In this document: piece by piece, positions 29,040-37,180 of the stretch | How the letters are laid out: each line of letters opens with the position of its first letter | Position numbering within the stretch: position 1 is the first letter of the stretch | Origin: an uncultured Gammaproteobacteria bacterium | GTDB lineage: Bacteria; Pseudomonadota; Gammaproteobacteria; Enterobacterales; Psychrobiaceae | Assembly: GCA_937139475.1 (NCBI GenBank) | Contig: CAKZQF010000137.1 | Span: 1 to 64,000 of the forward strand | Reading direction: 5' to 3' | Length of the DNA stretch: 64,000 nucleotides | The notes under the pieces: model-generated | The model's input: only the letters and a program-made list of their open reading frames with translations | Databases searched by the model: none | What the model was told of the DNA's origin: nothing | Program-made: the position numbers and the translations under genes

Positions 29040-30439
29040 TACGCTACTCCTTGAGTATTATCTTCAAACATAGAACTATGAAGGCGACTCACCACATCGG
29101 ATGCAATCTCACCATCAACTAAAAAACATAAATTATGTGGGCTAGCGCCTTGGCAAATCATGCGTACGTTGACATCATCAAGGGTTGAAAATAAACGAGT
29201 TCCCACGCCATAGCTTGAATCAATGGCATTACCAATGAGTGCTACCAACGCCAAATCCTGTTCGATAGTTACCTGACATATCTCTTCCAGCTCAACGAGT
29301 AGCTCAGGGCTAAGCTGACTCTGGCCAGAAGAATTAGAACCCGTGCTATCAAGGGTTAGCGCAACACTAATTTCTGATGTCGTCACCAAGTCGATACTGA
29401 GGTTATATTTGGCCAGAATGGTAAAAACTTTGGCTAAGAAACCTGGGGCATGAAGCATATTCATGCTGGTCACGGTCACGAGTGTTTGTTCGCGGCGCAG
29501 TGCGATAGCGCGATAAACCGGCTTAGACTCAGTTTCATTTAAAACCAAGGTACCACCAGCTTGTGGGTCACGAGATGATCCAACAAATACTGGAATGTTT
29601 TTTCGCATGGCCGGGATCAGCGTCGAGGGATGAAGTACTTTGGCACCAAATGTCGCCATTTCAGCTGCTTCATTAAAGCTAATTTCTTTTAGTGCGTAGG
29701 CTTGCGAGGTGATACGAGGATCTGTGGTAAAGATACCAGTCACATCAGTCCAGATATTGATTTGTGCAACGCCAACAGCTTCGCCTAACAGGGCCGCCGA
29801 ATAGTCACTACCGCCACGACCTAATGTCGTGGTAGCACCATTGGCATCACTACCGATAAACCCCTGAGTCACAACAACATTACCAGATAATAGTGGTGCT
29901 AGGCGCTGCTCAACTAGATTGGCAATATCTTCAAATAATGGTGCAGCTTTGCCATATTCACTATCGGTACGCATTACGTCACGCACATCAAAGCACACTG
30001 CTTGCTCACCGCGAGCAAGCAACACTTGAGTAAATAAGGTAGAAGAAAGGCGCTCGCCAAAAGATAATAATTTATCGGTAAATGCAGCTGTTGGGCCATT
30101 GGCAATAGCGAGGCTCAAATCATTCATTTGTGCCAATAAGTGATTAATACGCTCTACCACTTCATCACTAAGACTCAAACGAGACATGATATTTTGCTGA
30201 ATTTGAGCAATTTTTGCTAAAGCACTGGTACGCTCATCTTCAGTTAGCGTACCGCTGCTTAAGCTAACCAACAAATTGGTTACACCTGAGCTTGCACTCA
30301 CGACAACTAGACGGGTTTTCGGGTCACTTAATACAACGTCGGCGCAACGTGACATTGCTTCAAAGTCAGCTAGACTCGTACCGCCAAATTTGGCAATAAC
30401 AGTATTGTTGGGTGATAAGTTTTGTGTTGAAAATTTCAT
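29039..30439 (-). CDS. lysC: Lysine-sensitive aspartokinase III
   Basis: A 466-residue aspartate kinase that commits aspartate to the lysine branch. N-terminal kinase motif AKFGGTSLADFEAM, the GRGGSDYSAALLG substrate site and C-terminal tandem ACT domains (VTVTSMNMLHAPGFLAKVF and VALIGNAIDSSYG). Length and lack of a homoserine dehydrogenase domain fit LysC rather than ThrA/MetL. The start is the ATG at 30439 preceded by GAGAG; a TTG at 30454 is unlikely. A lysine riboswitch lies upstream. First gene of a five-gene coupled operon. Confidence 0.95.
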   Translation of the reverse strand: MKFSTQNLSPNNTVIAKFGGTSLADFEAMSRCADVVLSDPKTRLVVVSASSGVTNLLVSLSSGTLTEDERTSALAKIAQIQQNIMSRLSLSDEVVERINHLLAQMNDLSLAIANGPTAAFTDKLLSFGERLSSTLFTQVLLARGEQAVCFDVRDVMRTDSEYGKAAPLFEDIANLVEQRLAPLLSGNVVVTQGFIGSDANGATTTLGRGGSDYSAALLGEAVGVAQINIWTDVTGIFTTDPRITSQAYALKEISFNEAAEMATFGAKVLHPSTLIPAMRKNIPVFVGSSRDPQAGGTLVLNETESKPVYRAIALRREQTLVTVTSMNMLHAPGFLAKVFTILAKYNLSIDLVTTSEISVALTLDSTGSNSSGQSQLSPELLVELEEICQVTIEQDLALVALIGNAIDSSYGVGTRLFSTLDDVNVRMICQGASPHNLCFLVDGEIASDVVSRLHSSMFEDNTQGVA

Positions 30440-30487
30440 GTGTCTCTCGAACAATAATCGTTCGGAGAACTTGCGGCATTTGAACGA

Positions 30488-30509
30488 GGCCGCGAAATGC
30501 TTCGCGGCC
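30488..30509 (-). promoter_or_regulatory. Hairpin of the lysine riboswitch expression platform
   Basis: A 9-bp GC-rich stem, GGCCGCGAA/TTCGCGGCC, with a 4-nt loop, lies between the aptamer and lysC. No T run follows on the minus strand, so simple intrinsic termination is unlikely. A second small hairpin, CGAAC/GTTCG (30448-30464), ends just at the lysC SD (CGAGAG) and could mask it. Translational control, as known for E. coli lysC, is inferred. Confidence 0.6.
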
Positions 30510-30518
30510 CTTACAAAG

Positions 30519-30687
30519 ACCAGAAGCTCTCCACCAAATGGTGACAGTCATTAAGGATTCAGCCTTAATGCCCAAAGTATTAACATTCCAAATATTAATA
30601 CCTCTCGGCGCTAGTCCCCATTACTACACATCATTAAGGTTTGGACCTTTTAGTGTAGCTACCTGGCTAACGCTCCTCTTCTGGCCT
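30519..30687 (-). promoter_or_regulatory. Lysine riboswitch (L-box) controlling lysC operon
   Basis: Read on the minus strand, the aptamer shows the conserved L-box elements in order: GGCCAGAAGAGGAGCGTT (P1 and loop-E region), CCAGGTAGC, GGGGACTAGCGCCGAGAGG (core GCCGAAG-like segment), the P4/P5 hairpin GCATTAAGGCTGAATCC ending in CTTAATG, then TGTCACC and TGGTGGAGAGCTTCTGG. CCAGAAG (5') and CTTCTGG (3') close P1. The order and sequences closely follow the E. coli lysC leader. Binding of lysine should switch off the downstream lysC-dapA-dapD-decarboxylase-deacylase operon. Confidence 0.94.
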
Positions 30688-30877
30688 TTCTCTACTCCGT
30701 TACACACAAATTGCGCAACCAAGTAGTTAAAGAAAGGTTGCGAGCATTAAATCATTTGTCGTGCCCCTTGGTCAAGCGCCTTTTTTAACTTTCGACTAAA
30801 GAACAATAAATCGCTGTTGAAGCTAATTTATTGTTAATGCTATGCTGCCTCTCTCCTATTTTGTTCATTAAAGCCTC

Positions 30878-32320
30878 ATGACTCCCTTACTAGAAATTAA
30901 CAACTTAACTTTTGAAGTAGATAAACAACAACAGCTTAACATTGAAAAACTCACTTTAGAGCCAGGTCAATCGATGTTGTTTTGTGGCGACAATGCAAGT
31001 GGAAAGTCACTGCTGGCACAAATAATTGCTGGGGAAATTTGTGCAACAAAGGGCGATATAAAACGTCCAGATAATATTGCATTAGTTGGTTTTAGTGTTG
31101 AAGATGAGATACTGGCTATTGACCGTTATCTCGATGACAGTGAGTTTATCGAAGGCGGGATTGACTGGGGACGCAGTGCTCAGGATTTAATCGGCCAAGG
31201 CGAGCTTGCTCAACAAGTCATTGCAATGCTTGATATTGAAGACCTTGTGGATAAACCGTTTAAGGTACTTTCCACAGGACAAACACGTAAGGTTTTACTC
31301 GCGCATGCATTGGTCAAAGAACCACAACTACTGATTCTGGATGAGCCCTATGCTGGGCTTGATATTGCTTCTCAAAAGCACTTAACCAACACCCTCAATA
31401 CGTTGATTCACAATGGTCTAAGTATCATCATCGTCGATTTCTATCACGCCGATTTGCCACAAGCACTCAGCCACTATGTATTAATGGAGCAAGGAGAAGT
31501 TAGACTACAGGGGCCAAGAAATGACATTATCAACGATCCGATTTGGCATGCAGCAAACCAGCACAAAGTAACGCTACCGCACCATTTACCTGATTGTCAT
31601 GACTACCAGCATCTAGATGAAAAGACTCCCTTAGTCACCATCAATGATCTGTCGATTAGCTATGAAGACAACCAAGTATTTCATGATTTTAGCTGGCAGT
31701 TTAAGCAAGGACAACATTGGCGCTTAGCCGGACCAAACGGCTGCGGAAAATCCACCCTGCTAAGTCTCATTAATGGCGATAACCCCAAAGCCTATGGCAA
31801 GGACATCACCTTATTCGGGGTTAAGCGTGGTAGTGGCGAAACCGTATGGGACATCAAAAAGCATTATGGTGTGGTTGGTGCTCAATTGCATCGTGATTAT
31901 CGCGCAAGTACCAGTGTATTAGGTGCGGTGCTATCTGGATTTTTCGATACTATCGGTTTGTATGATCAACCCAGCGAAACGCAAATTGCCATAGCCAAGG
32001 AGTGGTTAGGTCTATTGGAGTTAAGCGAACAAGCCAACAAACCTTTTTCACAATTATCCTATGGCGAGCAGCGTTTAGTACTTATCGCACGCGCAGTCAT
32101 CAAACTACCGTTAATTCTAGTGTTAGATGAGCCTTGTCTGGGACTTGATAACCACCATCGCGCACAAATTTTGGCGCTTGTGGATTACATCACCAGACAC
32201 AGCACAACGCATATCTTATTTGTTAGCCACGACCGTCGTGATGAGCTAAGCTGTTTAACACACTTACTTGATTTTGTTGCCAATGGAGACAGTTATATTA
32301 TTGAGCAACGGGAATTATAA
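30878..32320 (+). CDS. modF: ModF-like twin ABC ATPase
   Basis: A 480-residue protein made of two ABC ATPase domains in tandem and no membrane part. Domain 1: Walker A GDNASGKS, signature LSTGQTRK, Walker B LLILDEPYAGLD. Domain 2: Walker A GPNGCGKST, signature LSYGEQR, Walker B LILVLDEPCLGLD. Architecture and length match E. coli ModF (490), found near molybdate transport genes there; its function is unresolved. No modABC lies in this window. The signature motifs vary from LSGGQ in both halves, as is usual for ModF. It is followed 12 nt later by the DUF2970 gene. Confidence 0.85.
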   Translation: MTPLLEINNLTFEVDKQQQLNIEKLTLEPGQSMLFCGDNASGKSLLAQIIAGEICATKGDIKRPDNIALVGFSVEDEILAIDRYLDDSEFIEGGIDWGRSAQDLIGQGELAQQVIAMLDIEDLVDKPFKVLSTGQTRKVLLAHALVKEPQLLILDEPYAGLDIASQKHLTNTLNTLIHNGLSIIIVDFYHADLPQALSHYVLMEQGEVRLQGPRNDIINDPIWHAANQHKVTLPHHLPDCHDYQHLDEKTPLVTINDLSISYEDNQVFHDFSWQFKQGQHWRLAGPNGCGKSTLLSLINGDNPKAYGKDITLFGVKRGSGETVWDIKKHYGVVGAQLHRDYRASTSVLGAVLSGFFDTIGLYDQPSETQIAIAKEWLGLLELSEQANKPFSQLSYGEQRLVLIARAVIKLPLILVLDEPCLGLDNHHRAQILALVDYITRHSTTHILFVSHDRRDELSCLTHLLDFVANGDSYIIEQREL

Positions 32321-32332
32321 AGGATAAATTAT

Positions 32333-32539
32333 ATGATGCGATGGTTATCAAGCAAACAGCCTTCTTCATGGCAGGTTGTTGTAAGTGTACTGGCAGCGTT
32401 TCTGGGTGTTCAAAATGATAAAAACCGCCAGCGAGACTTCGCTGGCGGCAATATCAAAGTTTACATTGGCGTAGGTATCACGGTGACCTTTGCTCTGGTA
32501 TTAATGCTCATCGCTATCGTTAATTTAGTGCTGTCTTAG
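32333..32539 (+). CDS. DUF2970 single-span membrane protein
   Basis: A 68-residue protein with SWQVVVSVLAAFLGVQNDKNRQRDF at its start and one transmembrane helix near the C-terminus, as in DUF2970 proteins. Function unknown; the family is often encoded close to cytochrome oxidase genes in proteobacteria, as here. AGGATAA serves as SD. The end overlaps the convergent SCO gene by 20 bp. Confidence 0.82.
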   Translation: MMRWLSSKQPSSWQVVVSVLAAFLGVQNDKNRQRDFAGGNIKVYIGVGITVTFALVLMLIAIVNLVLS

Positions 32540-33200
32540 CCACGATATCATTAAATGAATCAGCCATTAAATTCATGTCTACGATCGGTACTTCACCGAC
32601 ATTATGAATAGGTTTAAAGTGCGCATGTAGTTTGCCCTGTGGGTTAATTAACGCAATAGAAGCACTATGGCTTACAGCATAATCTTCCGATGTTTTTTTC
32701 GCGATAATGCCATAAGGCAGCAACAAATTTTGTGCAAATGGAAATAGCTTATCGTGATTAGCAGTCGCACCAATAAACTCTTTATCAAAATATCCAACAT
32801 ATTGAGTGAGCCTTTTAGCATCGTCACGCAGCGGATCGGCTGAAACAAACATAATTTGAACCGGAGCAATGTTTTTTAACTGCTGATAGACGCCTTTAGC
32901 CCGGGTTAACGTGGTTGGACAGATATCAGGGCAATGAGTATAACCAAACATCACAAATGTCCATTTGCCCAACAGCAAATCATTGGAAAATGAACTTGTC
33001 CCGCTATTCAAGGTAAACTTATTAAGCAGCTTCGCTGGCTTAAATAAGCGATAATCTCCCATATCAACTACCGACGAAGCACTTGGGGTAATTTTCTGCT
33101 CAACAACCTCTTGCTGATTTTTAGACTCCCACCACGAATATACACCTAGCCCAGCCATCACTGGCACAAACATCGCCATCAACAAAAATAATCTTTTCAC
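32520..33200 (-). CDS. SCO1/SenC copper chaperone for cytochrome oxidase
   Basis: A 226-residue membrane-anchored thioredoxin-fold protein. One N-terminal helix is followed by the periplasmic domain with the copper motif CPDICP (C-x3-C) in FGYTHCPDICPTTL and the distal His in the AVSHSASI segment. Sco proteins deliver copper to the CuA site of subunit II. It is the last gene on this strand of the oxidase locus, 24 nt after ctaB. Confidence 0.93.
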   Translation of the reverse strand: MKRLFLLMAMFVPVMAGLGVYSWWESKNQQEVVEQKITPSASSVVDMGDYRLFKPAKLLNKFTLNSGTSSFSNDLLLGKWTFVMFGYTHCPDICPTTLTRAKGVYQQLKNIAPVQIMFVSADPLRDDAKRLTQYVGYFDKEFIGATANHDKLFPFAQNLLLPYGIIAKKTSEDYAVSHSASIALINPQGKLHAHFKPIHNVGEVPIVDMNLMADSFNDIVAKTALN

Positions 33201-33224
33201 TTAACCTTCCTGCTATTGCTCCGA

Positions 33225-34127
33225 CTAAGCAATATAATGATCAATCAACAAGATAATAAACAATAACATAAGATGGGTGATAGAGTATTTAAAAACTGCC
33301 ATTGGTGAACGCTTTTCAGGCGTAAACTTCAATTGCCAAGCAACATAGAAAAAGCCCCAGTTAATCAAACAAGAGCCAATAAAGTATAGCCAGCCCGACA
33401 TGCCTGTTAGAAAAGGTAGTAAACCGACGGCCATTAGCAATACGGTATAGAGTAAAATCATGGTTTTAGTGAACTCAATACCATGAGTTACAGGCAACAT
33501 AGGCAGACCAGTCTTTTTATAGTCATCGACACGTGCGATAGCCAGAGCCCAAAAATGTGGTGGCGTCCAAGTGAATATGATCATGACCAATAACAATGCG
33601 TTACCATCCAGTTGCCCAGTCATTGTGGTCCAGCCAAGTAATGGTGGCGCAGCACCTGCGATACCGCCAATCACTATATTTTGCGGCGTGGCGCGCTTAA
33701 GCCACAAGGTATACACCACGGCATAGCCCAGCATACTAATAAAGGTTAGTACCGCCGTTAACGGGTTAACCAACAGCCATAATACTAAAACACCGACCAC
33801 AGATAATACGACACCAAAAACAACCGCTTGGGTTAAGCTGACTTTCCCTTGAGGGATAGGCCTGCGTTTAGTTCGCGCCATCTTGACATCGATATTATGG
33901 TCTATACAGTGATTAAACACTGCCCCGGCACTAGATAATAGCCCTATGCCAATGGAGCCCCAAATCAATAAGTTCATTTTGGGAATACCGGGGATTGCCA
34001 AGCACATACCAACAATAGCAGTGAGTAATAATAAAAGAATGACTTTGGGTTTGGTTAACTGATAATAAGCGCGCCACTGCCCTACAATACTTACTTGAGA
34101 CTGAATACTTGCTAATGACTTTTCCAT
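33225..34127 (-). CDS. ctaB: Protohaem IX farnesyltransferase (haem O synthase)
   Basis: A 300-residue UbiA-family membrane prenyltransferase that converts haem B to haem O, the precursor of haem A. The motif NHCIDHNIDVKMARTKRRP carries the Asp-rich prenyl-diphosphate site, and a second set appears as ARVDDYKKTGLPMLPV. About nine hydrophobic helices. It lies 12 nt after the Sco-like gene. It works with ctaA (40930-41958) to supply haem A. Confidence 0.95.
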   Translation of the reverse strand: MEKSLASIQSQVSIVGQWRAYYQLTKPKVILLLLLTAIVGMCLAIPGIPKMNLLIWGSIGIGLLSSAGAVFNHCIDHNIDVKMARTKRRPIPQGKVSLTQAVVFGVVLSVVGVLVLWLLVNPLTAVLTFISMLGYAVVYTLWLKRATPQNIVIGGIAGAAPPLLGWTTMTGQLDGNALLLVMIIFTWTPPHFWALAIARVDDYKKTGLPMLPVTHGIEFTKTMILLYTVLLMAVGLLPFLTGMSGWLYFIGSCLINWGFFYVAWQLKFTPEKRSPMAVFKYSITHLMLLFIILLIDHYIA

Positions 34128-34139
34128 TAAAAACTCCTT

Positions 34140-34712
34140 TTAGCCAATCCGTGAAAGCTTCAATAACTGTTTTATGTCGAGCAACATATCATGTGCCTTA
34201 GTTAATTTTTGTTGTGCCTCCCCGTCAAAGTTATAACTCATGACTAAGTTACCCATCGGATCAACGATAATCACTTTATCTTCAAGTAATGGCATATCTA
34301 AAGAATCAACAACATGGTGAGCAAATAATGCCAGTGATAGGCTATCATCAGGCTCCGACAGATGTTGTTCATGTGTATTAAGTAAGTCCACACTTACACG
34401 CTCTTGCAAACGCCCCAGCGCCTTGTAGGTTTGCTGGATATGATAAAGTCCATCCATACAGCGAGCATCGCAAGCGCTTTGTCCGAAATAAACAATGCGC
34501 CACTGCTTGTTATCGCTATCAATGACATTATTACCAACAATCTGTTGATAGGTTCGCTCAACCGATAGCAGTTGACCACCATGGGTTTTTATTTCACCTT
34601 TAAAGCCGATAGTAAGTGCAAACTTAGCCAGCAGTATTGGGATAATAAAAGCTAAAGCGAGCAACAGTAACTGTGTTTTTGATTTTCCAGAGTGCTTAGA
34701 AACTTTATCCAT
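34140..34712 (-). CDS. Membrane-anchored Sco/thioredoxin-like protein of the oxidase locus
   Basis: A 190-residue protein with one N-terminal transmembrane helix (about 13-33) and a thioredoxin-like periplasmic part: WRIVYFGQSACDARCMDGLYHIQQ. The CDARC motif has the C-x3-C spacing of Sco copper sites, and IIVDPMGNLVMSYNF corresponds to the usual end of such folds. Homologues sit between SURF1 and the haem synthase genes in many proteobacterial oxidase loci. Its ATG overlaps the SURF1 stop (TAATG). A role in oxidase copper or thiol maturation is inferred. Confidence 0.75.
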   Translation of the reverse strand: MDKVSKHSGKSKTQLLLLALAFIIPILLAKFALTIGFKGEIKTHGGQLLSVERTYQQIVGNNVIDSDNKQWRIVYFGQSACDARCMDGLYHIQQTYKALGRLQERVSVDLLNTHEQHLSEPDDSLSLALFAHHVVDSLDMPLLEDKVIIVDPMGNLVMSYNFDGEAQQKLTKAHDMLLDIKQLLKLSRIG

Positions 34713-35476
34713 TAGACTTCCTTAATCCGCTGATAGCCAAAATAAGTACTTAATATTAATAACGTGGCCGCCAGCGCGAACCATTGAAATGCATAACCAT
34801 TGTGCTTGTCCACGGTCATTTTATTAGACCAGCGCCATGTCTTGTCATAACCAACTGCACTGCCTTGGCTTAACCTGAGCACTGCGCCAAACAGTTTAAG
34901 GCCGCTATGCTGCTGTGCCATTGAAATATCAACTTGTGCTATTCGTTTTGGCCAATCATTGGTGTCAACGCTCGCTATGGTGTATGGGTTAGCAACGGGG
35001 ACATGTAACTGACCTGTAAAGTCTCTTGTCCCGGCCCACTCTTTTAATCTTGGTAGTTGATCTCGTGTTGCCGGCGCTGCAACCCAACCTAAATTCACTA
35101 TTGCCAACCTCTGCTCATTAGGCAATGCTAAGGCGACCAACACCTCATAACCAACCTTGCCATTTTTTACTTGATTATCCACCAGCCAGGTATATTGATG
35201 AAGTAAGTCACCACTAACGGCGATATGCTGTTGGTTAAAGCGCTCATCAATGTCTCCTTTAGGAAAGGAGGACAATATTACTTGCTGGTTTTGAGCATGC
35301 AGTTGCTTAAGTTTGAGCTTTTCTTGCGCTCGCTCTAACTGCCAAAAACCTAGCTTAATTAACAGGATAAAAACAGCACATACCCCCAGTGACGAAAAAG
35401 CAGCCAGCCATTTAATACTTGACGCCCTCCGCTCCTTTGCGTGTAATACATTTATGCAGTTTTTATCATTAGCCAA
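34712..35476 (-). CDS. SURF1 family cytochrome oxidase biogenesis protein
   Basis: A 254-residue protein with transmembrane helices at both ends (about 25-45 and 228-245) and a periplasmic domain between them, the SURF1 layout. Family signatures: LGFWQLERAQEK after the first helix, VNLGWVAAP, and GYAFQWFALA at the last helix. SURF1 helps insert haem A into subunit I. It belongs to the minus-strand oxidase assembly group, separated from ctaE by the opposite-strand DUF2909 gene. Confidence 0.92.
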   Translation of the reverse strand: MANDKNCINVLHAKERRASSIKWLAAFSSLGVCAVFILLIKLGFWQLERAQEKLKLKQLHAQNQQVILSSFPKGDIDERFNQQHIAVSGDLLHQYTWLVDNQVKNGKVGYEVLVALALPNEQRLAIVNLGWVAAPATRDQLPRLKEWAGTRDFTGQLHVPVANPYTIASVDTNDWPKRIAQVDISMAQQHSGLKLFGAVLRLSQGSAVGYDKTWRWSNKMTVDKHNGYAFQWFALAATLLILSTYFGYQRIKEV

Positions 35477-35500
35477 CTAAATCGATCCTCGGACATTGCG

Positions 35501-35710
35501 ATGAGCTTACTAAAAATTATTATCACCTTTCTTTTTGTGTTTGTATTCGTTAGCCTATTTCAAGCACTCAGGCTGATGCAAAAAGGTGATGTTAGCCAAC
35601 CGATGACCAAGTTTCTCGGACGTCGATTGCTGTTCTGTGTTGCCATTTTTATGCTAATGCTCCTTGCAATAAGCTTTGGCTTAATCACACCAAATCCACG
35701 TCCGTATTGA
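35501..35710 (+). CDS. DUF2909 twin-span membrane protein
   Basis: A 69-residue protein with two hydrophobic helices separated by a basic loop with KFLGRRLLFC, matching DUF2909. Function unknown; the family occurs in cytochrome c oxidase loci. It is encoded on the plus strand, between ctaE and SURF1 on the minus strand, and its stop directly abuts the ctaE stop. It therefore needs its own promoter within or before the SURF1 start region. Confidence 0.8.
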   Translation: MSLLKIIITFLFVFVFVSLFQALRLMQKGDVSQPMTKFLGRRLLFCVAIFMLMLLAISFGLITPNPRPY

Positions 35711-36589
35711 TTACAGGATATAAACAAAGAAAAATAAGCCAAGCCATACCACATCGACAAAATGCCAATACCAGCTGGTCGCTTGAAATGCAAAATGGCG
35801 TTCTGGAGTAAAGTGCCCCTTTAGTACCCGCCATAACATGACAAACAACATGATAGTACCGATAGTAACGTGCATGCCGTGAAAGCCGGTTAATAAAAAG
35901 AATGTATTACCATAGACACCGGCACTTAGCGTTAAGCCCATATGACGATAAGCCTCAACATACTCCTCGGCCTGTAACACCAAAAATGCAACGCCCAATA
36001 ACACCGTTATTGCTAACAGTGCAGTGAGTTTTTTACGGTTGTTTTCCTCTAGCCCTTTGTGAGCGATATGAAGCGTAATTGAAGAAGTCAGCAGGATAAT
36101 GGTATTGGCTAACGGCAAGCCCTGCCATCCCATCGCTGTTGTAGTATCACCAGCTGGCGTTGTAACAAGCGGCCATACCGCTTCAAAGTCAGGCCATAAT
36201 ATCTGCCCTGTCATGACATTGTTTGAAGCTCCGCCAAGCCAGGGGATAGCAATAGTGCGCACGTAGAATAGTGCGCCAAAAAATGCCGCAAAGAACATCA
36301 CTTCAGAGAATATAAACCAACTCATCCCCTGGCGAAATGATCTATCCATTTGGGCGCTGTATAACCCTTTATCTGATTCTACAATCACGTCATTAAACCA
36401 GCCAAACATCATCGCGATAATAATGACGATGCCAATGGTTAGCATCCATGATCCACTGGATGCTTCGCTGCCTATCTGCTGAACGGTTGTTCCGGCACCA
36501 ATCGCAATAAATAGTAACCCAATGGCTCCAACAATCGGCCAATAGCTTTGTGCAGGAACATAGTAGTTTGTCGTTTGCTGCTGTGCCAT
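35711..36589 (-). CDS. ctaE: Cytochrome c oxidase subunit III
   Basis: A 292-residue polytopic membrane protein with the CoxC family ending GFHGMHVTIGTIMLFVMLWRVLKGHFTPERHFAFQATSWYWHFVDVVWLGLF. It starts with YYVPAQSYWPIVGAIGLL. Subunit III stabilises the catalytic core of the aa3-type oxidase. It follows ctaG by 14 nt. Confidence 0.96.
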   Translation of the reverse strand: MAQQQTTNYYVPAQSYWPIVGAIGLLFIAIGAGTTVQQIGSEASSGSWMLTIGIVIIIAMMFGWFNDVIVESDKGLYSAQMDRSFRQGMSWFIFSEVMFFAAFFGALFYVRTIAIPWLGGASNNVMTGQILWPDFEAVWPLVTTPAGDTTTAMGWQGLPLANTIILLTSSITLHIAHKGLEENNRKKLTALLAITVLLGVAFLVLQAEEYVEAYRHMGLTLSAGVYGNTFFLLTGFHGMHVTIGTIMLFVMLWRVLKGHFTPERHFAFQATSWYWHFVDVVWLGLFFFVYIL

Positions 36590-36603
36590 ATTGCGCTCCT
36601 TAT

Positions 36604-37170
36604 TTAAAATAACGCGGCAATTTCTTGTGTTGCAACACTGTCGGTGACGTTAAATAATGTATACGAGAGTGTCATCGTTTTAATATGTTTTGGAATGTCT
36701 GGTGAAATAAAAAACACCAAACCCATTTCGACATTTTCACCGGCATTTAATGCTTGCTGATCAAAGCAAAAACATTCAGTTTTATTAAGATATAGAGATG
36801 CAGGCCCCGGTGATACAGAAGGTATGGCCTGACCAATAATTTGACTCGAGGTTGGATTAAATGCGCTAAATCTGACCACTTTATTTTCACCAGGGTGAAC
36901 ATCGATATATTTAGTCATTGGTTTAAAGTGCCACGGCATACCGGGAGAAATCGATGTGGTAAATTCTAAACGTACGATACGCGATTTATCGATTAGTACA
37001 CTGGCCTGACTACTGCGCACGACATTACGACCATTGATCCCCGTCACTTCACAAAAAACATCATAGAGCGGGACCAACGCAAACCCAAAACAAAACATCA
37101 CGGCGATCGCTGAAAACAACTTAACGATTAACCGTTTATTTCTTTGCGCTAATGACGTGCTATCAGTCAT
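36604..37170 (-). CDS. ctaG: Cytochrome c oxidase assembly protein CtaG (Cox11)
   Basis: A 188-residue protein with one N-terminal transmembrane helix and the periplasmic Cox11 domain. Copper-related motifs YDVFCEVTGINGR and CFCFDQQ are present. CtaG delivers copper to CuB in subunit I. It lies between ctaD and ctaE, the standard order. Confidence 0.95.
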   Translation of the reverse strand: MTDSTSLAQRNKRLIVKLFSAIAVMFCFGFALVPLYDVFCEVTGINGRNVVRSSQASVLIDKSRIVRLEFTTSISPGMPWHFKPMTKYIDVHPGENKVVRFSAFNPTSSQIIGQAIPSVSPGPASLYLNKTECFCFDQQALNAGENVEMGLVFFISPDIPKHIKTMTLSYTLFNVTDSVATQEIAALF

Positions 37171-37180
37171 ATGCCCTCCT

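Noticed and set aside
24988..30439. Tabtoxin-type biosynthetic cluster
   Set aside because: Tabtoxin clusters also pair dapD-like and lysA-like genes, but no beta-lactam synthetase or other tailoring genes are here, and the lysine riboswitch points to lysine supply. Kept only as a comparison.
30538..30726. 62-codon ORF upstream of lysC on the plus strand
   Set aside because: It is the antisense of the lysine riboswitch; no SD and no family resemblance.
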